The position numbers and the translations under genes were made by a program. Positions 1-9,179 of a DNA stretch of 64,000 bases are shown here, in pieces; positions within the stretch are counted from its first letter, which is position 1; each line of letters starts with the position of its first letter. The notes beneath the pieces are model-generated. The model saw only the letters and a list, made by a program, of their open reading frames with translations, was not told the DNA's origin and did no database searches. The DNA is from Streptomyces sp. NBC_01591 (lineage in GTDB: Bacteria; Actinomycetota; Actinomycetes; Streptomycetales; Streptomycetaceae): assembly GCF_035918155.1 (NCBI RefSeq), contig NZ_CP109327.1, positions 310,001 through 374,000 of the forward strand. The letters run 5' to 3'.

Positions 1-1215
1 TCAACTGACCGCCATGGACGACCTTCCCGTCGAGCTCCTTCGGGCGTGCGGAGGCGGTAGGCGCAGCGCCGCCGCCGGTGCGCAGGACGGCGAGGGCGGA
101 GCGGCTTTTGCCCTCGGCGAGCGCGGTGAGCGGGAAGGTGCCATCCCGGACGGTCACGACGGCGTCGATGCGTTCGCCCATGCCGAGCAGGAGTGCGTCG
201 GCCTGCGTCTGCTCGACGGGGAAGCCGTCGGTGTGCGTGACGGTGAGTTTGTGGCCGCCGAGGGCGATACGGAAGGCGGTGTCGCCGCTGGCGTTGATGG
301 CCCGGAGCCTGATCCGGTCGCCGGGGCGGGCTCTGAAGGTCTGCGGCTGGTCCGGCGTCCGGCCGTTGATCAGGTAGTGCGGTTAGCCGACGTCTCCGGC
401 GTCGCCGCCGAGCAGGTCGCTCGTTGCGCCCATGAGCATCCGGGAGGGCCCAGAAGGCTTCGGCGGGGGGACTTCCGGGTGGTCATCGACATCTTCGACG
501 TGTCGTGGCCCTCCATGCCGCCCGATCCCCCGTGGTCCATGCCGCCCATGCCCTTGCTCAGCTCGGCAAGCACGGCGTCCGGAGTGGAACCGTCGACGCC
601 ATCGACCCAGTCGTCGAGGACGATCACCCACTCCTTGTCGTACTTGAGCGGTTCCTTGGGATCTTCGACGATCAGCGGGGCGTACAGGCCGCGGTCCTGC
701 TGAACGCCGGAGTGCGGATGGAACCAGTAGGTGCCGGGGTGGGAGACCGCGAAGCGGTAGTCGAAGGAGCCGCCCGGCTTGATGTCGCGCTGCGTGAGAC
801 CGGGGACACCGTCCATGTCGTTGCGCAGGGCAAGTCCGTGCCAGTGGACGGAGGTGGCCTCGGGAAGGTGGTTCGCGAGGGTGAGCGTCAAGGTGTCGCC
901 GGCGGTGACCCTGACTTCTTTGCCGGGGAGGTCGTCCCCGTACGCCCACGTCCGGACGGTCCGTCCTCCGCCGAGGTCGAGTGGGGTCTCGACAGCGGTC
1001 AGCTTGAACCGCCGTTCCGGGCCGGGCTTGCGGAGGGCTTCGGTCGCGGCGACCTCCTTGCTGTCCGGGCCGAGGTAGTCGGCGCTCGACGCCATGCCAC
1101 CCCCGACGGAGGAGTGGTCCATGTCGCCCATGGAACCTGAGCAGGCGGTCAGCAGACCGGTGCCGGCGGCGGCGAGGCCGGCGCCGAGGACAGTACGACG
1201 GGTGAGTCGGGACAT
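1..1215 (-). pseudogene. Tat-exported multicopper oxidase, frameshifted, nonsense-interrupted, cut by window edge
   Basis: Laccase-type copper oxidase that would act outside the membrane on Cu(I) or phenolic substrates. Residues 1-30 hold a twin-arginine signal (SRLTRRTVLG) and a lipobox-like LLTAC. The first cupredoxin domain has copper ligands HWH (124-126) and HPH (166-168). From ATG 1215 the frame is good to about codon 248, then shifts near a run of six G at 465-470. The shifted frame reads GATSDLLGGDAGDVG and meets TAA (complement of 383-385), after which PHYLINGR and the later domains continue to position 1. A frameshift plus a nonsense codon argue for a true pseudogene. It starts 73 bp after the DUF6153 gene and probably shared its promoter. 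Confidence 0.85.
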
Positions 1216-1288
1216 GACTGTGCAACCTCTTGAGGTAGTCGTTGCATGAACAAGGCTTTCCGCTCACGACGCGGAGCGGCCGGTCTGC

Positions 1289-1720
1289 CTATATGCGCAA
1301 CAACGAGAGGCGGGTCAGCAGGGACCTGGGTGACTCGGGCGGCGGGATCACCCAGAGGGCATTGGCAAGCCGCACGGCAGTCGGCGGCTCGTCGGCCGCA
1401 TTGCGTCGGCCTCGTCGTACGAGCGCGCCACGGACCGCCAGCACGATGCCGACCCCGGCGCCAAGCACCGCCAGGCACACGCCCGCGAAGCCGACCCCGT
1501 GCGCGGGGGCGGGGTCGGGGTGCGTGGCGTGGCCGGCGTCGGCCACCACATGCTCCATTGCGGCGGCCACGTGCCCGCCTGATACGTGCGTGGCATCCAC
1601 GTGCTCGCCAGGGTGGCCGAGGCTGTGCATCAGCACGATGCCGACGAGCAGCGCGACGGCGAGCACAAACCGACCCCACCACGTCGCAGCCCTCGGGCGC
1701 CTCGTCACCTCGGATTTCAC
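1289..1720 (-). CDS. DUF6153-like small membrane protein
   Basis: About 143 residues if started at GTG 1720 (GTG 1708 is an alternative). One N-terminal membrane segment (VLAVALLVGIVLMHSL) is followed by a His/Met-containing loop with HSLGHPGEH and HATHPDP, a second hydrophobic segment (GFAGVCLAVLGAGVGIVLAV) and a basic tail. Small proteins of this shape sit beside copper oxidases and copper lipoproteins in Streptomyces and are called DUF6153; their role is unknown, and copper handling is inferred from context. It is the first gene of a two-gene unit with the decayed oxidase at 1-1215. Confidence 0.7.
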   Translation of the reverse strand: MKSEVTRRPRAATWWGRFVLAVALLVGIVLMHSLGHPGEHVDATHVSGGHVAAAMEHVVADAGHATHPDPAPAHGVGFAGVCLAVLGAGVGIVLAVRGALVRRGRRNAADEPPTAVRLANALWVIPPPESPRSLLTRLSLLRI

Positions 1721-1729
1721 CCACTCATC

Positions 1730-1746
1730 ATACGGTGAGGGGGTAT
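1730..1746 (-). promoter_or_regulatory. possible CsoR-type copper operator overlapping a -10 box
   Basis: On the minus strand this reads ATACCCCCTCACCGTAT, an imperfect inverted repeat (ATAC/GTAT) with a C-tract, resembling CsoR operators of actinobacterial copper genes. The overlapping TATGAT is a good -10 box placed so that transcription would begin at or next to GTG 1720, giving a nearly leaderless mRNA. The copper link rests on the downstream genes and is inference. Confidence 0.45.
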
Positions 1747-1815
1747 GCAGCGCGTCAGTGGGAGCCGTGGCGGTGGTGCCTGTGGCGATCGCGACTCGGC
1801 CGGGTGGCCTGCGTC

Positions 1816-1853
1816 CGCCCGCCGCCACCGGACCGGTCCGGTGGCGGCGGGCG
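1816..1853. terminator. 38-bp perfect GC-rich palindrome
   Basis: The two 19-base arms are exactly complementary with no spacer (centre GGACCGGTCC), so the transcript would form a very stable hairpin in either direction. It lies upstream of the DUF6153 promoter with no intact gene ending at it, so it probably marks the end of a lost gene. Confidence 0.6.
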
Positions 1854-1956
1854 CCAGTGCAATGCGGGGCGACCAGGCTGGGATCGGCGGGCTCGGGCAG
1901 TTGCTGCTCGACTTACTCAGTCGGCTCCCGCTGTAGCCCAGCCCGGCGACCGCTCC

Positions 1957-1986
1957 ACGGGGCCGTTCCTTCGGGGACGGCCCCGT
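1957..1986. terminator. hairpin terminator-like inverted repeat
   Basis: ACGGGGCCGT and ACGGCCCCGT flank a short loop centred on CCTTCGGGG. This GC-rich stem is typical of Streptomyces terminators, which often lack a T-run. Apart from this and the palindrome at 1816-1853, the interval 1750-2170 shows no supportable gene. Confidence 0.5.
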
Positions 1987-2172
1987 TCCTGCATCTCACG
2001 ACGACGCTGCCGATGCTACGCACGTGGGCTGTGCAGCCGCGCTTCGGACCCAAGCGTGTCATACAGGCTGACCGTATGCCCGCGGCCGCGGAGTCGCGGA
2101 CCGAGGGCGCCACGGCCCCGATCAAGGAAACTCATACGGATCAGTGCGGGAGACAGTGAGTTCTACCGGTGG

Positions 2173-2421
2173 TTGCTTCACCACGCTCGGCTGATGGGCT
2201 GGGATCTCGACGCGGTCGACGGGATGGATGGTGTCACCGTCCCGCGGCGGCGCCTCTTCCTCGTGTGGGCGTCGATCGCGCTGGCCGACGAGCTCACCCC
2301 CGCGCAGACCGGGCGGCTCGCCCGCGGGCTCGGCATCACGCCGGACGAGGTCACCGCCGCGTACACGCCGGAACTTCGGGCCGCCACCATCGACGAACTC
2401 AACCAGGCCCTTCGCCTCTGA
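2173..2421 (+). CDS. small hypothetical protein, start uncertain
   Basis: The open frame has coding-like composition and reads RRRLFLVWASIALADEL, then TPAQTGRLARGLGITPDEV near its C-terminus. It gives about 80 residues from TTG 2173 or 75 from ATG 2194. The frame stays open upstream to about 2136 without a standard start, so the 5' end may be lost. The helical TPAQ..LARGLGITPDEV segment resembles a short HTH-like unit, but I do not recognise the family. Confidence 0.4.
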   Translation: MLHHARLMGWDLDAVDGMDGVTVPRRRLFLVWASIALADELTPAQTGRLARGLGITPDEVTAAYTPELRAATIDELNQALRL

Positions 2422-2517
2422 AAAGCGGCGTCGATGTCGACGCATATCAGGGAGCTGCTCACGCCGGCGGCCGCTGCCCCGCTCGCGTCAAATGGCCCGC
2501 CGACAAACCGCTCAGGG

Positions 2518-2890
2518 TCAGCGAAACCGTGAATCTCTGCGACGGTCCGAGGTGAGGGCGTAGCGGCGGGCGCCGAAGCCATGGTCGTGGCCGATGCCGG
2601 TTTCGTCGTACAACGGGGTGAGGGTGTTGGCCACCTGGTGGTCGGAGAGGTAGGCGGGGGCTGCTCCGGGGAGCAGCTCGCCGTTCGCGTGGGCATGGGC
2701 CAGCCCCGGGAGCGCGTGTGCGGCTTCGGTGAGGAGCACCGGGCGTGGTGGGGCGGCGGGACGAGCGGGGCCAGGAGGTCTCGGGTGCTGTGCCCCAGCT
2801 GTCGAGGAAGTCGGTCAGGGCGCGGCGCTGTTGTTCCTCGCGGGCGATCTGCTGGGTCGGGTTGGGGCTGTGTGTTGTCAGGACGGAGGC
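2518..2890 (-). pseudogene. unidentified gene remnant with a frameshift
   Basis: Two coding-like segments lie in different frames: REEQQRRALTDFLDSWG upstream, then EAAHALPGLAHAHANGELL and TPLYDETGIGHDHGFGARR up to a TGA at 2518. Joining them needs one indel near 2790. I do not recognise the family and there is no clear start. It sits head-to-tail just after the isochorismatase-like gene. Confidence 0.4.
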
Positions 2891-2910
2891 AAGGCCAGTG
2901 CACCGGTCGT

Positions 2911-3555
2911 TCAGCCCTGGTCGCGTTCGCTGGCGAACTGCAGCCCGGCTGTGCCGCCGGTCTCGATGAAGAGCTTCATGAACTGCTCGGCGGTGTCTTT
3001 GCGAGACCAGTCACGCTGGAGCTCGCACAGGAGCTGGGTCCACGTGATCAATTGTGCGCCTGCCTGTTCCATACGACGCAGGGCGGTTTCGTGTGCCGTG
3101 AGCGATGTGCCGCCGACCGCATCCACCACGGGGTACACCTCGTAGCCCTCGTGGAGGGCGTCGTGGGTGGGGAACGTCAGACACGCTTCCGTCCAGAGTG
3201 CCGCCATGATCAGTTTCCGGCGGCCGGTGGCCTTGACCGCGTCGACGAACTCCTGGTCCTCCCATGCGTTGATCGACGTGCGATCGTACGTCGGCAGATC
3301 GTCGAGGACTTTGCGCAGTTGCGGGATCGCCGGTTTGTTGAGTCCGGTCTCGACGTTGACCGTCGAGTGAACGATCGGCACTCCGTACGTCCGGCCGATC
3401 TTCGCCAGCCCGACGACGTTGTTGACCAGCAATTGCCGGTCCATGGAGTCGATCGAGTTCACTTGGACCGGTTGGTAGTCGATGATGACGAGCGCGGCGT
3501 TCTTCGGCGTCAACAGGCTGTCGGTTTCCTGGTCGCGGATTGGTTTGCTGGTCAT
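2911..3555 (-). CDS. isochorismatase/YcaC-like cysteine hydrolase
   Basis: A 214-residue cytosolic hydrolase of the isochorismatase superfamily, YcaC-like branch, substrate unknown. The fold's acid is in ALVIIDYQ and the nucleophilic Cys in ALWTEACLTFPT; the NNVVGLAKIGRTYGVP and INAWEDQEFVDAV blocks are typical. Start ATG 3555 is preceded by AAGGAG at good spacing. The length is normal and I see no lesion. A paralogue with the same architecture lies at about 51.0-51.7 kb. No operon partner is visible: it is followed by a gene remnant, and a helicase remnant lies behind its start. Confidence 0.9.
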   Translation of the reverse strand: MTSKPIRDQETDSLLTPKNAALVIIDYQPVQVNSIDSMDRQLLVNNVVGLAKIGRTYGVPIVHSTVNVETGLNKPAIPQLRKVLDDLPTYDRTSINAWEDQEFVDAVKATGRRKLIMAALWTEACLTFPTHDALHEGYEVYPVVDAVGGTSLTAHETALRRMEQAGAQLITWTQLLCELQRDWSRKDTAEQFMKLFIETGGTAGLQFASERDQG

Positions 3556-3875
3556 CCTCCGGACTCCTTGGTGCGACGGGCGCAGTTTGTTCGGCGTTCT
3601 CCGAACGCTGCCGTGGTCTTGATCGCTGGCGGGGCACCGGGGCGCGGAACACCTCTCGTAGTTTTCGAGGGCTCCGATTTTTTCAGCCTTTCGGAAAGCA
3701 GAATTCGCCAGGGCCGTTGAAGATCCCGGGAACGCGGGAAGCGGGCCCCGCTCCTGCTCGCGCTCTGGCAAGAGACTTTCGCGATCGTTGCCCTCGCCAC
3801 AATTCGACCACCCACCACCCCGCTACACAATGTGGGCATGTCGGTACAGGTACGGAAACGGCACTTCGGCCCAGA

Positions 3876-3914
3876 CCACGGCCACGGCCACGGCCACGGC
3901 CACGGCCACGGCCA
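3876..3914 (+). repeat. hexanucleotide microsatellite CCACGG x6
   Basis: Six exact copies of CCACGG followed by CCA. In the frame of ATG 3838 it encodes a run of six His-Gly pairs within a 41-codon ORF that ends at 3963. It lies just 5' of the helicase homology, where the normal N-terminus of that helicase is missing. Confidence 0.8.
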
Positions 3915-4049
3915 GCGCATCGAAGACTCGTTGTCACCGCAACCGCCCTTCTGGTGCCGGTGACGTGGACGCCTCGGCTCGCTGCCGCGTCCTCGCAGGA
4001 ACAGTCGAAGTCGCCGACCACCAGAAGAACCCCGTCGCGCGGATCGGCG

Positions 4050-6472
4050 GTGGGCCTTCGCGCACAGGTAATTGCCGCTACGGGGTCGGGGAAGACGCTG
4101 ATCGGTGTGGAGGCCGCGAACAGGATCTCTGCGAAGCGTGTGCTGGTCCTGGTACCGACGCTGGACCTGCTGACGCAGACGTCCCGTGCCTGGCGGCAGG
4201 GCGGGCGGCATGGGGCGATGGTCGGGGTGTGCTCGCTGCGGGCCGAGGAGTCCGACGGGATCCCCTGCACCACGAACCCCGACGAACTCACGGAGTGGGT
4301 ACGGGGCCTGGATGTGGTGACGGTGTTCGCGACGTACGCCTCGGTGGGGATGAGCGTGCTTCAACGGGCACACGAGGCCGGCCTCCCGGTTTGGAGCCTG
4401 ATGATCGTCTACGAAGCGCACCGGACCAGTGGTGATGCGGGGAAGCCGTGGGCTGCGGTGCACGACCAGGACCGGATCCCGGCGGTGCGGCGGCTCTACA
4501 TGACGGCGACGGCACGGGTGTGGGAGGCCGAGGGTGGGGTGCCGCGGCTGATCGCGAGCATGGATCCGGACAGCCCCGTGTTCCGTCCTGTGGCGTACAA
4601 GCTGAAGCTCTCAGAGGGTATCCGCCGGGGGATTATTGCCCCGTATCAGGTGCTGTGCCTGGACATCCGCGATCCGGAGCTCCACGCCGCACTCCTGGAG
4701 GAGGGGCTCGGGTCGGAGGCGGTGCGCGGGGCACGGATGGCGGCGATCCAGGCCGGGTTGATGCGGGCCGCGGCCGAGGAACGGATCCGAAAGGTGTTGT
4801 TGTTCCATTCCCGGGTGGGTGAAGCCGAGGCGATGGCAGCCAGTGTGCCGGCGGTCGCCGCAGCCCTGGCCGAGGACGCCCCGGACACCTACCCGCCCGC
4901 GAGCCGGGTGTGGGCGGACCGGCTCTACGGCGAGCACTCCCCCACCCACCGCCGCCAGATCCTCGACGAATTCGCCTCCGATTTCGTCGGTGGCACTTCT
5001 GATATTTCCGCCGCACTTCGTGTTCCCAGTTCCGTGAAGGTGCTCGGGGAAGGGGTGGATGCGGCGGAGTGCGATGCGGTTCTTTTCGCGGATGCACGTG
5101 GGTCGATGGTCGACATCGTGCAATTGGTCGGGCGTGCCCTGCGGACACGACCCGGACGCGGGAAACTCGCAACCTTGATTGCGCCGGTATTCCTCGGGCC
5201 GGGTGAGAAGCCGGATGAAATGGTGACGTCGGACGCCTACGAGACCCTCTCGAAGGTCCTCGGGGCGCTGCGGGCGCACGACACGGACACCATCGAGGCG
5301 CTGGCCGATCCCCACGTCCGCAGCGGCCGGGAGGACACCGACGACCAGGACCAGGAGCACGACGGCGAGGGCGCCGAGGGTGTCCTGGAGGGCGGAGAGG
5401 GGGCGGGGGTGAGTGGAGCGGCGGCCGGGATGCTGCGGTTCAGCGAGGAACGCGACCCCGCGGTCCTGGCCCAGTTCGTACGGCTGCGGGTCATCGACCC
5501 GGTAGGCGCCTACTGGCGGCGCGGGATCGGCCGCCGGGTGGTGGCTGCGGGAGACAGGGAACAGTGCGCTGCGGGTGCCGTACACGCTCGTCACGCCGCA
5601 GGTCTGGGGCGGGGTCGGTGGGCATCCGCTCGGGCAGCGGATCGCCGAGCAGCGCCGCGCCTACGCGGCCGGGACGCTGACGGCCGGTCGGGGGGCCGAG
5701 CTGGAGAAGCTCGGGATGGTGTGGTCGGAGCAGGAGGCGGCCTGGGCGGACGGGGTGGCCGTTGCCCGAGCGTACGCCGCGGTGCACGGCCACTCCCTCC
5801 CCTCCGACCACCGCGGTCTGGGACGGGCATCCCATTGGTGTGTGGGCGAAGAACGCCCGCGCGGCGGCCCGTAGGGCGCGGGAGAACGAGGAGCTGCGCG
5901 CGGTCGGCCTCACCGTCCCCTCGGCGGCCGGGGCGATGGCCGAGGCACGCCAGGATGAGCTGGACGCGATCGATCCGGGCTGGTGCCCGGCCTGGTACAC
6001 CGGGTGGCAGCGCTGCTACCGCCTCGTCCAGGACCACATCCAGGCCGGCGGAACACTCCCCACGGACGCAGGCGACGTCCTCGTCCAGGGCGAAGACCTC
6101 GGACGCTGGGTGAGCACGCAGCGGTTCGGGTGGGAACAGCTCCTGCCTGTACAGCAGTGGATCCTGGAGAACACCCTCGAGATCACACCAGCCGAGGAGG
6201 ACGAGCGGCCGGTGAAACGGACGCAGGACACCATGTGGGCCACGAACCTCACGGCGGCACGGCAGTTCCACGCCCGTGAAGGGCACCTGCGGGTACCCCG
6301 GAAGCACGTCGAGCAGTTGGAGACCGAGGACGCACTGTCGGACCGTCAGTGCGGCGCCGACGGGGCCGCGGTGGTCAAGCTCGGCACCTGGCTCGACAAC
6401 GTCCGCAAACGCGCCGCGAAGCTCCCCGAGCAGCGCCGGGCGGATCTGAATGCGCTCGGCATGCGCTGGTAG
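4050..6472 (+). pseudogene. DEAD/DEAH helicase with helicase-associated domains, N-truncated, mutated and frameshifted
   Basis: Superfamily 2 helicase of the large Streptomyces type with repeated helicase-associated (HA) domains. Walker A is ATGSGKT; motif II reads VYEAHRTSG, so the metal-binding Asp of DEAH is Tyr (codon 4410-4412, one G to T change). Motif VI is VQLVGRALRTRPGR. The frame shifts near 5528, where RRGIG should continue as WWLRETGNSALRVPYT, and again near 5800, where one extra C is present relative to the second copy at 20.4 kb. The HA part then runs to TAG at 6472. The usual N-terminus is absent. With a lost start, a dead motif II and two frameshifts, this is not functional. 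Confidence 0.85.
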
Positions 6473-6830
6473 ACGGGGCGAGGAGACGCGGTGGGGCCCA
6501 CTCCTGACCTGCGTGGCGTGAATAAAGCCAACCCGCAGGAGAACCGGCTCCCGCCCTGGCCAGAGAACTCACCCCTGCTCAGATCCACTGACCAACGACA
6601 TTCGGAAACGGTGCTTCAATTACGGGACGTAGGTACGCCATTTGAAGCACTCCGCGCTTCCGATATCTGGTTTCACTCCGTGGCCCAGATAATTTGACGG
6701 GCACTCGGGAAAATACCCGTCAATTCCCTGCGTGAATGAACCCTTTTGTAATGTCTCGTGACGGTTCGTGATCTTCGTTCAGGCGGTGCGGGCCTGCAGC
6801 CGCCCGCCCGTCACCGGCCCGAAAAGCCGT
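6473..6830. other. gap without supportable gene
   Basis: The interval is less GC-rich than its surroundings in places. It holds a few short ORFs but none with a convincing start, ribosome site and codon bias. Nothing recognised. Confidence 0.5.
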
Positions 6831-6861
6831 GACGGCCCGCCAGTAGAACTGGCGAGCCGTC
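6831..6861 (-). terminator. hairpin terminator
   Basis: GACGGC-cc-GCCAGT and ACTGGC-ga-GCCGTC form a stem with one small internal loop around AGA. It lies 15 bp beyond the stop codon of the minus-strand remnant at 6876. Confidence 0.65.
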
Positions 6862-6875
6862 AGGAAATGCCGAGG

Positions 6876-7290
6876 TCAACACTTGTTGGCAATATCGTCT
6901 GCAAGAGCTCGGGCCACAATCACACCCCGTTCGGGAAGGACTCCCGCATAGAAGTCGAGGGAGAGCCAGACGAACCGCTGCGGGGCGAAATGCGCAGGGT
7001 CGCTGTCGAAGGCCAAGCTCCGAACTCGGCCGACCCCCATGAGGGCCTCTGTCCGCGGAGCAATCGGTGACGTGCTTCCTCGGAAGTCATGGGATCGCCC
7101 AGCGCTGCCTCGTTCCCGTCCGCGAGGCGTCCGGGAAGGTCCTCCGGCTTCACACCTTCGACCAGGACGAACCGGTAGGACGTGAGGTTGTCGCAGGGGT
7201 CCGGGTCCGCGAGCCACGCCAGGTTGTCCGGGTCGAGGCCGGCCGTCGGGCTCGGTGCCTCACCTGCTGCCCGCCCCTGGGGGTGGACAG
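6876..7290 (-). pseudogene. hypothetical protein remnant with frameshift
   Basis: Upstream frame: LDPDNLAWLADPDPC, SYRFVLVEGVKPEDLPGRL and GDPMTSEEARHRLLRGQ. Downstream, in another frame: RVRSLAFDSDPAHFAPQRF and SLDFYAGVLPERG, to the stop at 6876. One indel near 7030 separates them. The shape recalls small Streptomyces DUF6461-type proteins but I am not sure. There is no clear start, and the 5' end approaches the edge of the IS1380 element. Confidence 0.45.
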
Positions 7291-7405
7291 CAGCTCGCGG
7301 CCCCGTTCCGGGGTCAGCAGGGGTCCGAGTCCTGCCCTAGCCTCGCGCTTTCATGAAGCGGGCTGTCCGACGGGTGGTCTGAAAAGCAGAAAGTGCCTCT
7401 GCCCA

Positions 7406-9114
7406 GCAATGCCGGTGAGTTAGCGCGTCGGTGCAGGTCAGGAACTTGATGGTGCGGGGTTTGGGTGGTCATATCCCCTGGTGACGTTGCGTGATCCGTC
7501 ACTTCTGGTGATGTGTCGGCGGAGGCCGGGACACGGCAACGGAGTTCCCGGTAGGACAGAAGATCGACCAAGATCCGACTGTCCGCGAGGGAACTCCGTT
7601 GGGTACTCAGTGTGCCATCGTCCGCATGCCGTCTGCCATCGCCGAGGGCAGCCAGGCCCCGTTGAACAGGCTGGCGGCGCCCTCGGACCGACGCTTTGGC
7701 GAACGTATCCGTCTCGGCGTGTTGACCGAGGAGATCAGCCCTGAACTGGTCGATGAGGTCGTGGAGTTGACCGGCTGCGGCGAGCGTCGCCGCCGGTTGT
7801 TGCCGGCCCGGGCGGTGGTCTACTTCGTCCTGGCGTTGTGCCTGTTCAGCAGCTCCGACAGTGCCGGGCCGCCGGGATACCGGTCGGTCCTGCGCACGTT
7901 GACGGAGAAGCTGCGGCATCTGCCGGGCCTGTGTGTGCAGCGGCTGCCCACCAGTTCGGCCCTGACACGGGCCCGGCAGCGGCTGGGCGACAAGCCGCTG
8001 CAGGCGCTGTTCGAGCGGCGGTGCGGCACGCTGGCCACGACCGTCACTCCGGGCGCGTTCGCCTTCGGGCTGCGGCTGGTCGCCTGGGACGGCACCGCGC
8101 TGGACGTCCCCGACACCCCGGCAAACGCCGCCGAGTTCGGCTTCACCGGCAAGGGCGGGGTCAACCAGAGCGGACACCCGCAGGTGCGCCTGATGGCCCT
8201 GACCGAATGCGGCACCCACGCCCTGGTCGACGCGGCCTTCGACGCCGTGGCCAGGTTCAGCGAGCACAAGCTCGCCCGCCGGCTGCTGGCCTCCCTGCGA
8301 CCAGACATGCTACTGCTGGCCGACCGCAACTTCGCCGGATACCAGCTGTGGGGCCTGGCCCGCGCCACCGGCGCCCACCTGGCCTGGCGGATCAAGAAGA
8401 ACCTGGTCTTCGTGCCGCTGCGGGTACTGTCCGACGGGTCCTACCTGTCCATCATGCGCACGCCCGCGGAGAACATCCGCCACGGTCAGGCCCGCGCGGC
8501 CGGACGCACCCTGACCGAGCCGCCCCGGGGACACCTGGTACGGATCATCGAGTACACCGTGACCATCCACCCGCAGGCCGGCCCACCCCGCACCGAGACG
8601 TTCCGGCTGGTCACCAGCCTGCTGGACCACCGCCTCGCCCCGGCCCACCAGCTGGCGAGGGCATATCACCAGCGGTGGGAGATCGAAAACGGATTCGCGG
8701 AACTGAAGAACCGCCTGCGCCCGAGCTGATCTGCCAGGAGATCTACGCCCTTCTCACCGTCTACCAGGCACTGTGCGCACTGCAGACGCGCGCGGCAGAA
8801 CACGGCGGGACCGATCCCGACCGGATCTCCTTCACCGTCACCGCACAAATCGCCCGGCTGGCCGTCGCTGCCCAGGCCGCAACAGACGCCACCACACTGG
8901 CCGCCGCCCGCCGCGAGGTCACCACAGAGCTCTTGGCCGCCCTCCTCCCGCCCCGCCGCAACCGGCAGTGCCAACGCATCAAGAAGCCGTCCAAGAACAC
9001 CTTCGAGGTCAGAAAGCGGGACCAGCCCCGCACTCCCAGTAACGTCCGCTACACACTCAAAGTCACCAAGTACCCCACCTGACCTGCACCGACGCGCTAA
9101 CTCACCGGCATTGC
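7406..9114 (+). mobile_element. IS4-type insertion sequence, 1709 bp, nested
   Basis: Perfect 37-bp terminal inverted repeats (7406-7442 and 9078-9114, outer end GCAATGCCGGTGAGTTAG) are flanked by an exact 8-bp direct duplication TCTGCCCA (7398-7405 and 9115-9122). Intact ends and target duplication mean the insertion happened after the outer IS1380 element arrived and has not been rearranged since, although its transposase gene is damaged. Confidence 0.92.
7599..9082 (+). pseudogene. IS4-family DDE transposase with internal deletion/frameshift
   Basis: N-terminal IS4 domain with LLPARAVVYFVLALCLF; first catalytic Asp in AWDGTALDVPDT, second in LLADRNFAGYQLW, and the YREK-type signature YHQRWEIENGFAELK. 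Start is TTG 7599 after GAGGGAA, or ATG 7626. The main frame stops at 8729 right after NRLRPS. The family's C-terminal block (PELICQEIYALLTVYQAL onward) continues in another frame to 9082, so a short piece at about 8715-8725 is missing. The catalytic residues are all upstream of the lesion, but the truncated protein is probably inactive. Confidence 0.85.
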
Positions 9115-9179
9115 TCTGCCCAGCGAGAATAAGGATTGTTGAGGCCCTTGTTCCCGCCGCCGTCGGAGGCACTTTCCAG

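Noticed and set aside
1246..2172. Long plus-strand frames antisense to the DUF6153 gene
   Set aside because: Arg/Pro-rich shadow translation; only the final part after about 2136 has real coding character.
3876..3914. CRISPR-like array
   Set aside because: It is a simple 6-bp microsatellite without spacers. No CRISPR array or cas gene was seen anywhere in the window.
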